A stretch of DNA of 64,000 nt, taken from Candidatus Krumholzibacteriia bacterium (GTDB lineage Bacteria > Krumholzibacteriota > Krumholzibacteriia > LZORAL124-64-63). The notes beneath the pieces were generated by a model. It saw only the letters and a program-made list of their open reading frames with translations. It made no database searches and was not told the origin of the DNA. Location of the stretch: contig JADGDU010000002.1 in NCBI GenBank assembly GCA_016744705.1, positions 62,001 through 126,000 on the forward strand, in the 5' to 3' direction. Below, in pieces: positions 63,009-64,000 of the stretch (positions are counted from its first letter, which is position 1; each line of letters starts with the position of its first letter). Both the position numbers and the translations under genes were made by a program.

Positions 63009-64000
63009 ATGCGGTACCTATTTCCAATCCTATTTCTAACCCAAATTTTTTGCTGTATTCCGCACGGAGGTCTGGCAAACGGGTATGATTGCCTCAATTA
63101 CGACAATTTTATTCAACAGCTAAACAGTATCCCGTTTCCAGATCATTTTTACAGCGCCTATACTTCGCACCCAGTTTTTGAGGGAGAATACTTCTTCCTG
63201 ACGGAAAAAAGTTCCGGCTTGGTAGTAGGCCTACTGACTGCCGAAAATGAAATGGAAATCCTTTCCATAACGCCCACCTGGGACCGGCCTTGTGATGTGA
63301 AGATATTGAACGGGAAGGCGTTTGTGGCCGACGGCCTTGCCGGACTGCAAGTCTTTGATATCAGCGACCCTCTTCAACCCCAGTGGCTGGCCCATATCGA
63401 CACCCCCGGAACGGCCATGCAGGTGGATGTCACCGCGGACCGGGTCTTTATTCTGGACACCTATCTGGGGTTCACGGTTATCGACGTGGAAGAAGTACGT
63501 TCACCCCGGATCATTGCCAATGTGCCAATCCCCGTGACCCTCCCGTGCAACATGGTCCGGCATGGCGATATTATGGTGCTGGTCAATGGCAGCAATTTGC
63601 TTTACCTGTTTGATATCGCCAACCCTGATGAGCCGTTCATCCTGTCTGAAATCGAATATCTCACGGACCTTATCGACCTGGATATTGAAGGTGATACCCT
63701 GGGCCTTTTGACCTCTGAAAACCGCATGGAATTCCATGACTTCCAGATCCCTTTGCTGCCCCAAATTATTTCGAGTGTGGATTTGCCTTACAATTCTCGG
63801 TATATCCGTTTCGCGGGCCAACTGGCCCTGGCCAGTTGCTCCCAGTTCGGCATCGTGGGCATTGATATCACAGACCTCACCCAACCGCAGGTGGGATTCA
63901 GATACCCCACCACCGGCAGCGGCTATTCCGGTTTTGCCCGCAAGGATGAACGGCTGTTGATTGTGGGCAACACTGTGGAATTGCTGGGCTTCACTCGGCC
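63009..64000 (+). CDS. Exported LVIVD-type beta-propeller protein, 3' end missing
   Basis: The frame runs open from ATG 63009 to the right edge (330 codons seen). GGGGGA lies four bases upstream. A signal peptide (about residues 1-23) precedes propeller repeats of the LVIVD kind: GLQVFDISDPLQPQWLAHID, GFTVIDVEEVRSPRII, LLYLFDIANPDEPFILSE and GIVGIDITDLTQPQVGF. These repeats occur in secreted or surface proteins, often large and ending in the FlgD-like sorting domain; here the end is not visible. Cys residues near the N-terminus may form a disulphide. Confidence 0.82.
   Translation, partial: MRYLFPILFLTQIFCCIPHGGLANGYDCLNYDNFIQQLNSIPFPDHFYSAYTSHPVFEGEYFFLTEKSSGLVVGLLTAENEMEILSITPTWDRPCDVKILNGKAFVADGLAGLQVFDISDPLQPQWLAHIDTPGTAMQVDVTADRVFILDTYLGFTVIDVEEVRSPRIIANVPIPVTLPCNMVRHGDIMVLVNGSNLLYLFDIANPDEPFILSEIEYLTDLIDLDIEGDTLGLLTSENRMEFHDFQIPLLPQIISSVDLPYNSRYIRFAGQLALASCSQFGIVGIDITDLTQPQVGFRYPTTGSGYSGFARKDERLLIVGNTVELLGFTR

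Noticed and set aside
1-64000. tRNA, rRNA, CRISPR arrays, insertion sequences or att sites
   Set aside because: Intergenic regions were read on both strands; none showed cloverleaf arms, regular spaced repeats, transposase genes or flanking direct repeats.

Overview
This window reads as a gene-dense chromosome segment of a Gram-negative bacterium. Omp85, TonB/ExbB/ExbD, lipoproteins and outer-membrane barrels show the double envelope. Two secreted proteins end in the FlgD-like 'HPNPFNP ... G.YF.K' sorting domain seen in Fibrobacterota/Chlorobiota/Bacteroidota relatives and in Krumholzibacteriota-, Eisenbacteria- and Latescibacteria-type lineages. I infer a member of that broad FCB-like group; the species cannot be named from the sequence alone. 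Hybrid cluster protein (hcp) and diaminopropionate ammonia-lyase suggest an anaerobic or facultative life fed on peptides and amino acids. No rRNA, tRNA, CRISPR array, insertion sequence or prophage was seen.

Layout. 1-4.7 kb: two secreted peptidases (an M6 metalloprotease cut by the left edge, and an S8 subtilase). 4.8-10.1 kb: OsmC, BrkB-like membrane protein, S9 prolyl-oligopeptidase, FolM/PTR1-like reductase, Smr protein. 10.2-18.4 kb: GT87 glycosyltransferase, hcp with an operator-like upstream region, a triple-PAS hybrid histidine kinase, topoisomerase III. 18.4-20.9 kb: a compact cassette of a 74-residue Cys-containing peptide with a very strong ribosome site, an LpxL-like acyltransferase homologue and an M50 membrane metalloprotease. 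It looks like an undescribed ribosomal peptide (RiPP-like) system and is the top candidate here. 21-25.4 kb: DUF2797 protein, then an overlapping trio SpmAB fusion - GT2 - VanZ/sugar-binding hybrid. 25.4-29.2 kb: secreted beta-propeller, MATE/ANKH-like transporter, secreted Cys-rich protein.

29.3-36.5 kb holds the second unusual system. A 1670-residue dikinase has its domains in the order of plant glucan water dikinase (phosphohistidine domain before a C-terminal ATP-grasp). It overlaps by 4 nt a malic enzyme-phosphotransacetylase fusion whose malic-enzyme half has lost the catalytic lysine and two metal ligands.

36.6-47.4 kb: NtrB-like kinase, Asp-box propeller with sorting domain, arfB, a cupin/YgjP pair, a FIST-hybrid kinase operon, dpaL, and a free-standing Reg_prop propeller. 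47.7-55.3 kb: an outer-membrane protein, then a very tight operon of single-POTRA Omp85 - DUF4390 - NtrY-like kinase - NtrC-type regulator - outer-membrane protein, followed by an Rh/Amt ammonium channel. 55.4-64 kb: a divergent lipoprotein, then a self-contained TonB operon (ExbB, two ExbD, TonB, a receptor that itself carries an N-terminal TonB-C domain, and a partner lipoprotein), and a LVIVD-type propeller cut by the right edge. Start codons were chosen by Shine-Dalgarno position and gene overlap; several differ from the longest open frame.
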